From a virus, in IMG/VR virus record IMGVR_UViG_3300025147_000003, positions 1 to 64,000 of that record: a stretch of 64,000 bases of DNA, one strand, 5' to 3'. Every line of letters begins with the position of its first letter. Position 1 is the stretch's first letter. Of the stretch, positions 18,399 to 27,385 are shown in pieces. The notes below the pieces were generated by a model, which was not told where the DNA came from, did no database searches, and saw only the letters and a program-made list of their open reading frames with translations. Made by a program: the position numbers and the translations under genes.

Positions 18399-19241
18399 AT
18401 GGCAATTTATGGACTTCAAGCCGACGTTTCGGCAAATCCTGGCCAGAACATAGTGCTGTTCACTCCTGGAAAAACTCAACTAACTGCTCAAGATGTATTC
18501 TTAGGTGGACCAGCAACGGGTGTGAGTGATGCTGAATTAAATGGATCGACTCGTGTTTGGGGCCAAGACCGAAAAAAAACCTCTCTCGCTCTCAAAAACT
18601 ACACCCAAGACCTTTCTTCTCAAATTAGGGCAGCAATAGCTCAAAACGCGGCGCCAAGGGCAGATGCAAGCAGAGGAACTCCCTCGATGGAACGACAAGC
18701 AATGGAGATTGGCCAAGCTCAGGATTCAGTAGCTAACAATCTAGCTCAGAATACTTTCGACCAAGGAGTATCCCAAGACGCCTTTACAAACGAATATAAC
18801 GTAGGAAATATGATGGGGAAATATAGAGGAAATGCTACCCTAGCTCAGCGAGCGCAGGACATAAAAAATGCACAGAATGCAGCCGGTTTAACTCAGGGAG
18901 CATCACAATTTGACAGAACATTGGCATCTAATAATTACAATTCAGCGGCGAATAGAACCATTGATCAGCAGAACGCAAACACAAATGCGGCAAAGGCAAC
19001 GGCAGGGGATAATCCAACTCAATCTGATATAGTAGCTGCCGCAACGGGTCAAGCTCAAGATTATCTCAATAAATGGGCATCAGGAACAGCGAGGGATGAT
19101 TACGGACAATTGAAGCCAAGGGCGACAAGTGATGAGATACAGCAATGGGTAAAAGATAACTCGGGAGAATTAACTGCGAACAAGGTGAATGTCTCGACAT
19201 TCGGGAAATGGGCAGAGAATACATTCCAGTGGAATCCTTGA
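18399..19241 (+). CDS. Ejection protein 3, paralogue without enzyme domain
   Basis: A 280-residue paralogue of the preceding protein. It has the same N-terminal module (YGLQADV, PGKTQ, DVFLGG, TRVWGQDR) and the same central region. The C-terminal 90 residues are a different helical domain instead of the transglycosylase. It starts 13 bases downstream with AAAGGAGG. Likely a structural partner in the ejection channel. Confidence 0.7.
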   Translation: MAIYGLQADVSANPGQNIVLFTPGKTQLTAQDVFLGGPATGVSDAELNGSTRVWGQDRKKTSLALKNYTQDLSSQIRAAIAQNAAPRADASRGTPSMERQAMEIGQAQDSVANNLAQNTFDQGVSQDAFTNEYNVGNMMGKYRGNATLAQRAQDIKNAQNAAGLTQGASQFDRTLASNNYNSAANRTIDQQNANTNAAKATAGDNPTQSDIVAAATGQAQDYLNKWASGTARDDYGQLKPRATSDEIQQWVKDNSGELTANKVNVSTFGKWAENTFQWNP

Positions 19242-19253
19242 TAGGAGGTAGCT

Positions 19254-22200
19254 ATGAGCTTATACGGCAGTACGTTCGATGAAAAGAAAAAGAAAAGCAG
19301 CTTATACGGTCAGACATTTAATCCTGACTTTAAGCCAGTGGAACCCCTACCATTAGAGAGAAGATTTCAACAACCAAACACTGCACCATTGCCATCTGCT
19401 ACACCGATTAAAATGCCTTCTTCTCATGCTACCCCTGCACCTGTGAAAAAGCCAGACTATAAATCAGCATTTATAAAAAGTACAGTTGGTTCATTGCTCG
19501 GTCGTGCGGTAACCCCATTAGTTGAGAAGTTATCAGGAAGAAAGGTAGATCTCTCAACTTTGCCAGAATCTAAAACTTTAGGTGAAAAGGCAGTAGGAAT
19601 GCTGGGTAGCTTGGGTGCAGATTTACCACTGTGGCTTGGCGGTGATGCTTTACTCGCTAAACCATTGAGTATGTTGGCTAAAACTGCTCCCATTGCAAAA
19701 GTGGCTAGTGTTTTTCCTAAAATTACTCCTGCCCTTGGAACAGGCGTAAGGGCTGCCACAACTTTTGGTGGTCCTCTTAACGCAGTTGAAACAGCTGTTA
19801 ATGGTGACGGGGTACAGGGTTTCACTGATAGGCTCAAGCAAGCTCCGTTAATGGGTCTTGGAGGGTCAGTGTTACATGGTGGCGGTCAGCTTATTGGAAA
19901 GGGAATTAAAGAAGGATCATTCCTAAAGTCAAACCTTGCAGCTAATAAACGAGTTGCAAATATGTCTACTCCTGCCGAAGATTTCCAGAGCGCTTTTTTT
20001 AATCCCACAAATACTCGTTCGGGAACACAGGCTCGCCTAAGTGAAACCTTTGCCAATACTCAAAACCTCATGGAATCTGTCAAACTGAAACCCCTACAGA
20101 AGGGTGTAGATGATGCCGTGGGCGTTAGGAGCCCCCTGTCCTCACAATCCTTAGCGCAGAGAGAATTAGATGCTCAGAGTGCGTTTGGTGGACCAAGGGA
20201 GATAAAGGGCGGTAGCTTTACAACAGGAGAACAAAGAGCTTTCCAGGAACTTCAAGATGGTATCACGGAAGCACAAAACTTTGTCAAACATACCGATGTT
20301 TTAGCAGGATACCCAGCAGGGACAACGGTTGAACAAGCGTATAATGACGTGTTGAAGAATACGGGAGTTGACCTCCCAAAATTAATGTCTAATTATGAAA
20401 AGACTCAAAATGTGAGAGGCCCATTAACTCAGCAAGAAAGAATAATGGGGAGACAGGCTGGCGTAATACCTCCATTAAAACAACGAGAAGGATTCCCTAT
20501 TGAACGTCCAAATATAGAACCGCCTTTACCACAGAGAATATTACCCGAATCTGAACGCCTAACATGGACCAATCGAGATGTGCAAGATGCAGGACCATTG
20601 CCAATTAGGTCTATTACTGCTGATAATGTTAGGCATCTACCGGGAGGGATGCCGAATAGTAAAGCAGTTCAACCGATTACGCCAAATCCTATTATCGATG
20701 CTCCAATCGGTGCGCCTAAAGATGTTCAACCTATTACGTCTAATATTGTAGATGCTCCCATAGGTCCAGCTAGAGAAGTTACGGCAGCGATAGGGCGTAA
20801 TCCTACTCCTAACTTGTCGGTTGCTCCTGTAAACAATTTACCCGGTGGATCTAAGACTGTAGGCGCAGAACCCATAATTCCCGATGGACTAACAGAAAGA
20901 GGCGTATCTAAAAACATCAGAACAGATGCTAACCGTCCTGATGCATTGCGCGATAGTTATTCTGTTGATCCGTTGGCATATCAGAAACTTGGAAACAAGG
21001 AGACTCTCGCTAAGGCACAAGGAATTTTCGGCAAGGGTATTGAACCTGCGATTACAGAACTTGATGGACTGATTAAGGACCTGAAGCCTGAAGCTGCTCC
21101 ATTAGTCAAGATGTTAGCAGATCAACTTACTAAAGATGGAAATATTGTAAGAGCTAGGGAATTAATGTCCAATGCTGCAAATAGAGCAACTGAATCAGGT
21201 CAGTTTGGGCAAGCGTTTAGAATATTGAGAGATGCAGATGCGCCTACCATGATGATGGTATTCGACAAGCAATTGGCGAAATTAAATAAGGAAGGGTTGG
21301 AAACATACGGCAAAAAGTGGAATAATGTTGATTTGACTCCTGACGAATTAACAATGATTGGAAATATTGAGAGAGGCAATCAAGCTAGTTATGATTCGGC
21401 ATTTGAACAGATACACGCAAGAATAGCTAATGAGATGCCGGCTACTGTAATGGAGAAGGTCAATGCGTGGAGGCATATATCCATGCTTTTATCAGTTAAA
21501 TCCAACGTAAGGAATATCGGCGGGAATACGATTATGATGGCTATGAGAAGGGCAGCGCAGAGAACGTCTGGCGTAATCCAAAAGACATTCTTGAAAGAAG
21601 CAGACAGAACACAGGCCGTTTTTGTTAGCAAGGAATACAAAAACTTAGCAACGGAACACTTTGAGGCTAACAGCAAAGAGTTATTAAGTGGATCAAATAA
21701 ATTCCAAGAAGGAATAAGTTTGAACATGCCCGACAAAAGGGTATTCCGAAAAAGTCGTATTGGCGAAAAGATAGGTGTTGACATTGATACTCTTGAGAAA
21801 ACTCGTAAATTCACCTATGCATTGTTACAAAAAGGTGATTCGCCTTTCTTTAAAAATGCCTATATTGACAGACTCGGATCGTATGCTCAATCGAAGGGTA
21901 TAAAGGATTTCTCGCAGTTACCACAAGAGGCGTTTAATACCGCAAGATTAGAAGCTGAACAGGCTACGTATAAGGATAGTTCAATCATTGCCGATTTTAT
22001 AAATAAGGCTAAACGTCCTGCAAAAGACGCAGGGATTGCAAGGAAAATAGGAGCAGGATTAGTCGAGGCAGCTATCCCTTTCGCAAAAACGCCCCTTAAC
22101 GTGGTTAAAAGAGGGATTCAATTTTCGCCAATTGGTGTGGCAAATGGCTTGTCTGGAATAAAGTCTTCTAAGGGAGCAGCGGCCGCTATAGATGAATTGG

Positions 22201-23231
22201 CCAAAGGATTAACTGGTACCGGGGTACTAGGCCTAGGATATCTCTTGGCGAGTAAAGGAATACTGACTGGCAAGGCATCTAAGGATGTTGACATGAAGGC
22301 TTACAACAGCAACACGGGGCATTCGCCGTTTTCCATATTAGGAAAGTACAGTTTCGATTGGGCGGCTCCACTGTCAATACCACTAGCCGTGGGGGTAGAA
22401 ATTTATAATTCAATAAAGGATAGTCCAGAAGATACGGATAAAATGAACAACATCGTAACGAGTAATAATATTCAAAAACTTGAGAAACTAGCCGCTAATG
22501 CCTCAAGTGCTATAATTGATGGGATGAACGCATCTGGTGACACTGTCTTTAATCTCTCTATCATGAAAGGGGTTAAGACTTTACTAGGCGGTCAACAGGG
22601 GGTAATGGAAGGATTGTCGCAACTTCCGCAGAACTATGCAACACAGTTTATCCCTACAGCGCTAAGCCAAATAGCTGGGGAAGTTGATCCATTGGTAAGG
22701 TCAACATATGTAAAGGGAGACATGCCTCAATCCTTTAAAAATGCCTTAGTGTCAAGAATACCTGTCATTAGCAAGACTCTACAGCCAAAACAAACCCCAT
22801 TCGGACAGGACATGAAGAAAATAGAGAATCCAGTTGGTAGAGCTTTTTCACAATTCTTAAGTCCTGGTATTATAACAAAGGATCAGGGCATTAATCCCAA
22901 AATAGATACAGAGTTGAGAAGATTAAACAATGTAGAGGGACTAACAAAGCAATTTCCTACAATTGTTCCTAACTACATTGAAAAAACTCAAACTCATCCA
23001 AGAATCACACTAACCCCTGATGAAGCAACTCAATATCAAAAGCGTGTAGGTTCGTTAACAGAATCCTCGTTCAGCAAAACAATTGGCAAAGGATCTTACA
23101 CTAACGCAAAAGCCAATAAGATAAAAGGTAAGTCTGCCGATGAAGTTAGGGCTGATCTATTGTCAAACGCAATCGCAGATGCAAAGGCAATAGCCAAGAA
23201 GGAGATACTAAAAAGCAGAGGACTTAAATAA
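19254..23231 (+). CDS. Large internal virion / ejection protein
   Basis: A 1325-residue protein starting with two LYGxTF repeats that echo the paralogues upstream. Residues 60-230 contain Gly/Leu-rich hydrophobic helices, 320-570 a Pro-rich region with three PI(I/V)DAPIG-like repeats, and the rest is long and helical with amphipathic or membrane-prone parts (around 730-760 and 960-1010). Position after the transglycosylase and the size match podovirus injected proteins. Part may cross the cell envelope. No enzyme motif was found. Confidence 0.7.
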   Translation: MSLYGSTFDEKKKKSSLYGQTFNPDFKPVEPLPLERRFQQPNTAPLPSATPIKMPSSHATPAPVKKPDYKSAFIKSTVGSLLGRAVTPLVEKLSGRKVDLSTLPESKTLGEKAVGMLGSLGADLPLWLGGDALLAKPLSMLAKTAPIAKVASVFPKITPALGTGVRAATTFGGPLNAVETAVNGDGVQGFTDRLKQAPLMGLGGSVLHGGGQLIGKGIKEGSFLKSNLAANKRVANMSTPAEDFQSAFFNPTNTRSGTQARLSETFANTQNLMESVKLKPLQKGVDDAVGVRSPLSSQSLAQRELDAQSAFGGPREIKGGSFTTGEQRAFQELQDGITEAQNFVKHTDVLAGYPAGTTVEQAYNDVLKNTGVDLPKLMSNYEKTQNVRGPLTQQERIMGRQAGVIPPLKQREGFPIERPNIEPPLPQRILPESERLTWTNRDVQDAGPLPIRSITADNVRHLPGGMPNSKAVQPITPNPIIDAPIGAPKDVQPITSNIVDAPIGPAREVTAAIGRNPTPNLSVAPVNNLPGGSKTVGAEPIIPDGLTERGVSKNIRTDANRPDALRDSYSVDPLAYQKLGNKETLAKAQGIFGKGIEPAITELDGLIKDLKPEAAPLVKMLADQLTKDGNIVRARELMSNAANRATESGQFGQAFRILRDADAPTMMMVFDKQLAKLNKEGLETYGKKWNNVDLTPDELTMIGNIERGNQASYDSAFEQIHARIANEMPATVMEKVNAWRHISMLLSVKSNVRNIGGNTIMMAMRRAAQRTSGVIQKTFLKEADRTQAVFVSKEYKNLATEHFEANSKELLSGSNKFQEGISLNMPDKRVFRKSRIGEKIGVDIDTLEKTRKFTYALLQKGDSPFFKNAYIDRLGSYAQSKGIKDFSQLPQEAFNTARLEAEQATYKDSSIIADFINKAKRPAKDAGIARKIGAGLVEAAIPFAKTPLNVVKRGIQFSPIGVANGLSGIKSSKGAAAAIDELAKGLTGTGVLGLGYLLASKGILTGKASKDVDMKAYNSNTGHSPFSILGKYSFDWAAPLSIPLAVGVEIYNSIKDSPEDTDKMNNIVTSNNIQKLEKLAANASSAIIDGMNASGDTVFNLSIMKGVKTLLGGQQGVMEGLSQLPQNYATQFIPTALSQIAGEVDPLVRSTYVKGDMPQSFKNALVSRIPVISKTLQPKQTPFGQDMKKIENPVGRAFSQFLSPGIITKDQGINPKIDTELRRLNNVEGLTKQFPTIVPNYIEKTQTHPRITLTPDEATQYQKRVGSLTESSFSKTIGKGSYTNAKANKIKGKSADEVRADLLSNAIADAKAIAKKEILKSRGLK

Positions 23232-23254
23232 TCCTCTGCTCCATCTTTTATCTT

Positions 23255-23521
23255 TCAATACTTTGGTGGACTAGTTATCTCGGAATAGTGTTTTTCATAC
23301 TCTCGTTTGCGCCTTTTCTCGCAGTAATATTCTTCAAGGGATTCACTTAGGCTTTGCAAAATTCCCACAGCGACAAGCGCACTAAAGGCAATCACAAACA
23401 ATAATATTAATAGACTTTGCCCTCCATCCCCAATATAAGCTAGAGCAAAAAGATATAATATAAAAACAATCCAAAGGGCTATGTCCTTAACACCTTGACT
23501 GTATATTCTCATTCTCCCCAC
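23255..23521 (-). CDS. Small membrane protein, reversed cargo gene
   Basis: An 88-residue protein with two hydrophobic helices (about 12-30 and 35-55) and a charged C-terminal tail. It is transcribed against the late operon together with the gene upstream of it, which suggests expression in the prophage, for example in superinfection exclusion. The function is inferred only from position and topology. Confidence 0.6.
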   Translation of the reverse strand: MGRMRIYSQGVKDIALWIVFILYLFALAYIGDGGQSLLILLFVIAFSALVAVGILQSLSESLEEYYCEKRRKREYEKHYSEITSPPKY

Positions 23522-23543
23522 TCTCCTTTTCCCCCACCTTCAT

Positions 23544-24254
23544 CTAAGACCAACTTAGTGTTTGCAATTGTGATATAGCAGTATCATCACTTATGGACCC
23601 ATATATAGCCTGAGTAGCAATACTATTAAACTGTCTAGCCTTTAAGGATAGCGTACCTAAGTTTTCCTGAAACATCATTCCTTGGACTATGCTTTTAAAA
23701 GTAGATCCCGATTCAGATCTTAATTTATGAATCTGTAATTCAATAGTCAGATTAAGTATTCTGCTATTAAAGGAAATCCCAGGACCCCTTGAATCTTGAG
23801 ATTTCCTCATGGCTGCAATTTGTCCTGACATATCAGGAGCAGGGGCAGGAGCAGGAGCAGGAGTTGCTTTAACTATTGGCTTCGTAGTAACTGGCGCAGG
23901 GGCAACTTGTGCTGGCACAATCTGTGCAGGGTTGCTAGAAGTTGTTTTATTTTGGTTGGCGATAGGCACTTGGATTGCATTAGTCTCATTGGACTTAGTT
24001 ACCTTTGCACCCTCTGCGATTACGGCAACTGCATCAGCGGCTGGCTTAGCATCAGCAACTACCTTGTCTTGCTCTGCCTGTTTAACTTTTAACTCTGCAT
24101 CTGCTGTATCCTTAACTAACTTCTGTTGTACCTGCGCGGCTTCTCTAACCTTAACCTCTGCCTTGGCCGAAGCGTTGCTCACTGCAAACCCAATGATTAA
24201 AGATATTACCGCCAATGTCCCAAACCCAATAAGTAGCTTTTTACCAAAATTCAT
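23544..24254 (-). CDS. Membrane-anchored Pro/Ala-rich protein, reversed cargo gene
   Basis: A 236-residue protein: an N-terminal basic and hydrophobic anchor (6-25), a coiled-coil part (30-75), a Pro/Ala linker with alternating AP repeats near 140, and a compact C-terminal domain (150-236). It would sit outside the cell on the membrane. TATAAT at 24284-24289 on the minus strand and GGGAGAG before the ATG give it its own expression. It may block entry of related phages or change the surface; not a known family to me. Confidence 0.65.
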   Translation of the reverse strand: MNFGKKLLIGFGTLAVISLIIGFAVSNASAKAEVKVREAAQVQQKLVKDTADAELKVKQAEQDKVVADAKPAADAVAVIAEGAKVTKSNETNAIQVPIANQNKTTSSNPAQIVPAQVAPAPVTTKPIVKATPAPAPAPAPDMSGQIAAMRKSQDSRGPGISFNSRILNLTIELQIHKLRSESGSTFKSIVQGMMFQENLGTLSLKARQFNSIATQAIYGSISDDTAISQLQTLSWS

Positions 24255-24360
24255 ATTATCACTCTCCCTATTTTTTTAACATTATTATACAACTTTTAAT
24301 CTTCCTTGTGGAGATTATTTTTTTTACAACTTTAAACTGGAATCGAGGTGGCATCCGTGG

Positions 24361-24525
24361 TACACTGTTTTAACTAGGAGAATAGACATCAGTTAGTCCG
24401 GCCGGACTGCTAATGCGACAAACGCTGCCCAAGCGTTCTCCTAGTATTACGGGCATACCCATTGGGAAAAGGGTGCAGGACGCACCAATAAGAGTCGTTA
24501 GAGAAATCTAGCGGCTCTTTCCTAT
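24361..24525 (+). ncRNA. Structured RNA with three-way junction, pseudoknot and terminator (copy C)
   Basis: An extended -10-like box (TGGTACACT) lies seven bases before P1, a perfect ten-bp stem (24373-24382 with 24436-24445). P2 is a 14-base perfect palindrome (24395-24408). P3 is AACGCT/AGCGTT (24421-24426 with 24432-24437) with loop GCCCA. The loop bases TGCCC can pair with GGGCA at 24451-24455. A GGTGC/GCACC hairpin follows, then a 12-bp GAAA-capped stem (24491-24518) with a weak T-run. It lies in a 292-base gap ahead of the ComEA-like gene, so a leader or attenuator is likely. Confidence 0.55.
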
Positions 24526-24546
24526 TCCATTTTAGGAGGTGCGCTA

Positions 24547-24810
24547 TTGAAGAAGATTTTAATCGTTACCATGTTAATCATCACATTGTGTACATCCCTT
24601 TTCCTATTCTTCCACAGTCGAGATACCCCTAAGATAAACATTAACACTTCATCCGTACAGGCCCTAGAGGCGCTACCAGGCATCGGGAATGTGTTAGCGG
24701 TACGAATCATACAGGATAGGCCCTACGTTGACGTATACGAGCTTGACAGAGTTAAGGGAATTGGACCTAAGACGATTGAAAAAATAATAGATAAGGTGGT
24801 AGTTAAATGA
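24547..24810 (+). CDS. ComEA-like helix-hairpin-helix protein
   Basis: An 87-residue protein with an N-terminal membrane helix or signal anchor (4-22), then a ComEA-type HhH domain: ININTSSVQALEALPGIG and VKGIGPKTIEKI, the two Gly-rich hairpins that grip the DNA backbone. TTG start with AGGAGGTG. It is at the head of the lysis cassette and preceded by a structured RNA. A surface DNA-binding protein could act in genome entry or exit; this role is inference. Confidence 0.75.
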   Translation: MKKILIVTMLIITLCTSLFLFFHSRDTPKININTSSVQALEALPGIGNVLAVRIIQDRPYVDVYELDRVKGIGPKTIEKIIDKVVVK

Positions 24811-25079
24811 CAACAGAGGTTATATCTCAACTTATTTTGCAATTTGGTGTAGTACCTGGTCTATTTATTTGGCTATTATTTAATAACCAGAAAGAGCACA
24901 AGATTTCTAGGGAAAGTTCACAGACACGCGAGCAGCAACTCATGGAACATATCGCAAAATCAGATGAAACCCTTAATCAATTCGCGGCTAGTTTAGCTAA
25001 GATAGGTGAGACGTTGAACACCATAGATAAGAGTATGTGTTATTTACAAAGGGATGTAGAGAATCTAAAAGCAAAGTAG
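24807..25079 (+). CDS. BhlA/UviB-type holin-like protein
   Basis: A 90-residue protein with one N-terminal membrane helix (about 8-26), a basic/acidic stretch (NNQKEHKISRES) and a C-terminal amphipathic coiled coil, the layout of the BhlA/UviB holin-like family. It overlaps the previous stop by four bases and lies just before the endolysin gene. Confidence 0.75.
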   Translation: MTTEVISQLILQFGVVPGLFIWLLFNNQKEHKISRESSQTREQQLMEHIAKSDETLNQFAASLAKIGETLNTIDKSMCYLQRDVENLKAK

Positions 25080-25090
25080 GAGGATTTATC

Positions 25091-25786
25091 ATGCCAAAAG
25101 TATATATTAGTCCAAGTTCCCAAGAACATAATGCTGGATTATTGCCATTCGGGACAGAAGAAGCTGAAATGAATAAAATAGCTGATGTCTTGGTACCTCT
25201 GTTAATTAAAGATGGTCGATTCATAGTCAAACGCAATTCTCCTGCTATGGAAGTTGGACAAATGGCGACAGATTCAAACAACTTCAAAGCAGATATCCAT
25301 ATTCCTATTCACAGTAATGCCGGTGGAGGAAAGGGAACGGAAATCTACGCTTATGCTGCAGGGACAAATTCAGCTAAACTAGCACAGTGTCTATACAATC
25401 AGATAGCCCCTCTTTCTCCTAGCGAGGATCGAGGGGTTAAGTTCAACAAAGGGCTTTACGAGGTAGGTGATCGGGTCAATGCGACAGCCGCCTTGATTGA
25501 GTTAGCCTTCCACGATAACACTACAGACGCGGCATGGATACACAACAACCACCAACAGATAGCTGAAATGCTTTACAAGGGCATTTGTGATTACTATGGG
25601 TATGATTACAGGGCTTTGACCATTGCACAACCTGCAGCCCCTCCCGTGACTCCTGTGGTGGTTAAAAAAGTAATAGCGCCAGACGACATTTATTTGAGCG
25701 TGCGCGTTCGAGAATCTTTAGCAGACCAAGCGATCAAGGACATTAACAAACTTGGCTTTGCTGCCAAAAGACTTGAGTTGGCATAA
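25091..25786 (+). CDS. Endolysin, N-acetylmuramoyl-L-alanine amidase
   Basis: A 231-residue endolysin. Residues 1-175 are an Amidase_3 zinc domain with EHNAG near the start, HIPIHSNAGGG, EIYAYA and the IELAFHDN segment bearing the catalytic Glu. A Pro/Val linker and a C-terminal module (from about 195, SVRVRESLADQAI) could bind the wall. I chose ATG 25091 with AGGAGG upstream. It cuts the bond between MurNAc and L-Ala. Confidence 0.9.
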   Translation: MPKVYISPSSQEHNAGLLPFGTEEAEMNKIADVLVPLLIKDGRFIVKRNSPAMEVGQMATDSNNFKADIHIPIHSNAGGGKGTEIYAYAAGTNSAKLAQCLYNQIAPLSPSEDRGVKFNKGLYEVGDRVNATAALIELAFHDNTTDAAWIHNNHQQIAEMLYKGICDYYGYDYRALTIAQPAAPPVTPVVVKKVIAPDDIYLSVRVRESLADQAIKDINKLGFAAKRLELA

Positions 25787-25810
25787 GCTTAATTTAATGG
25801 AGGGGATGAA

Positions 25811-25972
25811 GTGGCAAATTATCCTTATATTATTTTTGGATGTGACTGCAACATCCGTTGTACATGTATGCTGTGTGGGATTAAAGCAGCTGACTGTAAA
25901 TATGCAGGATGTATTAAATGTGACAAGATAACCGGGCATTTAGGATGCCAGTACAGTAAAGCAGGAAAATGA
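25811..25972 (+). CDS. Small cysteine-rich protein
   Basis: A 53-residue protein with nine Cys arranged CDCNIRCTCMLC, C, CIKC and C, typical of small zinc-binding or disulphide-linked proteins. GTG start, with GGAGGGG seven bases upstream. A second frame starting at 25808 exists but lacks this composition. It lies between endolysin and holin genes. Confidence 0.6.
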   Translation: MANYPYIIFGCDCNIRCTCMLCGIKAADCKYAGCIKCDKITGHLGCQYSKAGK

Positions 25973-26021
25973 CCTGCTTATAATTTTGTTCAAATAAGAA
26001 AGGAAAGGAGGTGAATTAACA

Positions 26022-26201
26022 ATGCAAAGTAGATTAAGATCATGGCCTTTATGGCTGGCAATAGTTGCCCTTGTCACATACACATCACAAACTTATTTTT
26101 GCTATACAATCCCCGGGGTAGATCGCCTGTTAGAATTAATCCTTCCCGTTGTTGTGTTGCTAGGAATAATTAACAACCCGTCAGACTCAACAAAATTCTA
26201 G
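26022..26201 (+). CDS. Small holin
   Basis: A 59-residue protein with two membrane helices (9-25 and 35-50), a short turn with Pro-Gly, and the C-terminal GIINNPSDS motif seen in Bacillota phage holins (phi-LC3-like). It has AAAGGAGGTGA before the ATG. A pair of holin-like genes flanking the amidase is common. It likely forms the lesion that releases the endolysin. Confidence 0.8.
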   Translation: MQSRLRSWPLWLAIVALVTYTSQTYFCYTIPGVDRLLELILPVVVLLGIINNPSDSTKF

Positions 26202-26222
26202 TCTAATATGTTTCTGCCATGA

Positions 26223-26256
26223 AGCCCTGTTCATTAATTTGAGCAGGGCTTTTTTA
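26223..26256 (+). terminator. Rho-independent terminator, end of late operon
   Basis: Perfect stem AGCCCTG/CAGGGCT followed by TTTTTT. Confidence 0.85.
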
Positions 26257-26283
26257 TGTCCTTAAATATGGAAAATATATAGC

Positions 26284-26312
26284 TTGTATGTCGCCTACAT
26301 AAGTGATACAAT
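26284..26312 (+). promoter_or_regulatory. Promoter of RHH-RepA operon
   Basis: TTGTAT, 17 bases, TACAAT. The spacer holds the inverted repeat TATGT-N5-ACATA, a likely operator for the RHH protein encoded next. Confidence 0.75.
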
Positions 26313-26331
26313 AGTGCTAGGAGGTGGATAG

Positions 26332-26466
26332 ATGAAAAGGGTTAATTTATATATTACAGAGGAACAAGAGAAGTGGTTAATTGAGCAGAATAAGAAGTTA
26401 GGTTTGTCGGGAAAATCAGAGACATTGCGAAGGATCATTGATGAATGGAGGAAAAAAAATAAATGA
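26332..26466 (+). CDS. Ribbon-helix-helix copy-control-like regulator
   Basis: A 44-residue CopG/Arc-type protein: strand KRVNLYITEEQ, helix, turn with SGKSET, helix. GGAGGTGG precedes the ATG. It overlaps the replication gene by four bases, the arrangement seen for small repressors that limit plasmid initiator synthesis. Likely binds the inverted repeat in the promoter. Confidence 0.75.
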   Translation: MKRVNLYITEEQEKWLIEQNKKLGLSGKSETLRRIIDEWRKKNK

Positions 26467-27020
26467 GTAAGGTTAAACCGATAGTCACTCTAGACCTCTA
26501 CCATTTATCAGAAGATAACTCGCATAAGTTTTACAAGATTCCTAAAGAACTATGTGATAACCGATGCTATAGGGTAAACCTTACTTCTGATGCAAAACTA
26601 ATTTACGCAATGCTTTTAGACAGAATGGAATTATCTCGCAAGAATGGTTGGGTAAATAAAGCAAGTGAGATATATCTCCTCTACACAAAAGAAAACGTCT
26701 CTAATATTTTAAGCATATCAGAGACAACCGTTTACAAATCATTTAAACAACTTGAACTGTTCGGGCTAATAAAGCAAGTCAGACAGGGACTAAATAAGCC
26801 TAATATGATCTTTATAGGCAAGGTAAAGCCAGTGTTTATAGGGAACTGCGTATTATGTAGTTCTAGAGATGTTAAAAATGAATGTCTAGAGAAGTTAAAT
26901 ACGAAGAGTAGTAATACTGACTCTATTGAGACTGAAAGTAATGAAACTGATATTATGGGAAGTTTGTCTGGCGACAAAACTTCTGTCATATCTTTTTTTG
27001 GAACTAACGGAACTGTTTAG
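26463..27020 (+). CDS. Replication initiator, RepA_N family, frameshifted
   Basis: A 185-residue protein whose first 115 residues match the RepA_N initiator domain of Bacillota plasmids and phages: FYKIPKELCDN, LTSDAKLIYAMLLDRMELS, KNGWVN, then a winged helix with KQLELFGLIKQVRQGLNKPN. After a Ser/Asn/Glu linker the frame runs through seven T and stops eight codons later, short for this family. The next frame continues at once as a plausible C-terminal domain, so the full initiator is probably made by slippage or is broken. Confidence 0.75.
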   Translation: MSKVKPIVTLDLYHLSEDNSHKFYKIPKELCDNRCYRVNLTSDAKLIYAMLLDRMELSRKNGWVNKASEIYLLYTKENVSNILSISETTVYKSFKQLELFGLIKQVRQGLNKPNMIFIGKVKPVFIGNCVLCSSRDVKNECLEKLNTKSSNTDSIETESNETDIMGSLSGDKTSVISFFGTNGTV

Positions 27021-27327
27021 GTTTGACGAGGATATAAAGAAAAGCATTGGTTATTACATTCTGATGTATAAGAAGTATAAGAGAGAAGAACATCCTAAAT
27101 TACAAATCTATCAATGGAAGCAAGTTGTAGACGAATGGCTGACTATCGACCGTGATTATGATGATGACACAGAAATAGACACTGACGCAATAAATGAAAT
27201 AATAGGCATCCACTTTGGTACAAAATACACAAAGGGTAACTATAGCATCATGCACTTTATATCTGGTGAGATTAGAAAGAATAGATTCCATGAATGGCAA
27301 AGAAGCGGAGAACCAGAGGAAGGGTAA
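26998..27327 (+). CDS. Probable C-terminal part of RepA_N initiator
   Basis: An open frame +1 relative to the initiator gene, about 109 residues from the T-run: an acidic helical domain (LFRFDEDIKKSIGYYI, QIYQWKQVVDEWL, NYSIMHFISGEI). No ribosome binding site precedes a start codon in this frame. Removing one T from the run at 26993-26999 joins both frames into about 286 residues. Could be a sequencing error, a real mutation or programmed slippage. Confidence 0.55.
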   Translation: MELTELFRFDEDIKKSIGYYILMYKKYKREEHPKLQIYQWKQVVDEWLTIDRDYDDDTEIDTDAINEIIGIHFGTKYTKGNYSIMHFISGEIRKNRFHEWQRSGEPEEG

Positions 27328-27385
27328 TGGGTGATAATAAGCTTGAAGGAGTACAGGAAAAATATTGAGAAGGGTGAGGGAATAA

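Noticed and set aside
24361-24525. Known riboswitch or twister ribozyme for copy C
   Set aside because: The CCCAAG loop and pseudoknot recall twister, but the cleavage-site internal loop and stem order do not fit. No match to purine, c-di-GMP or TPP consensus that I can recall.
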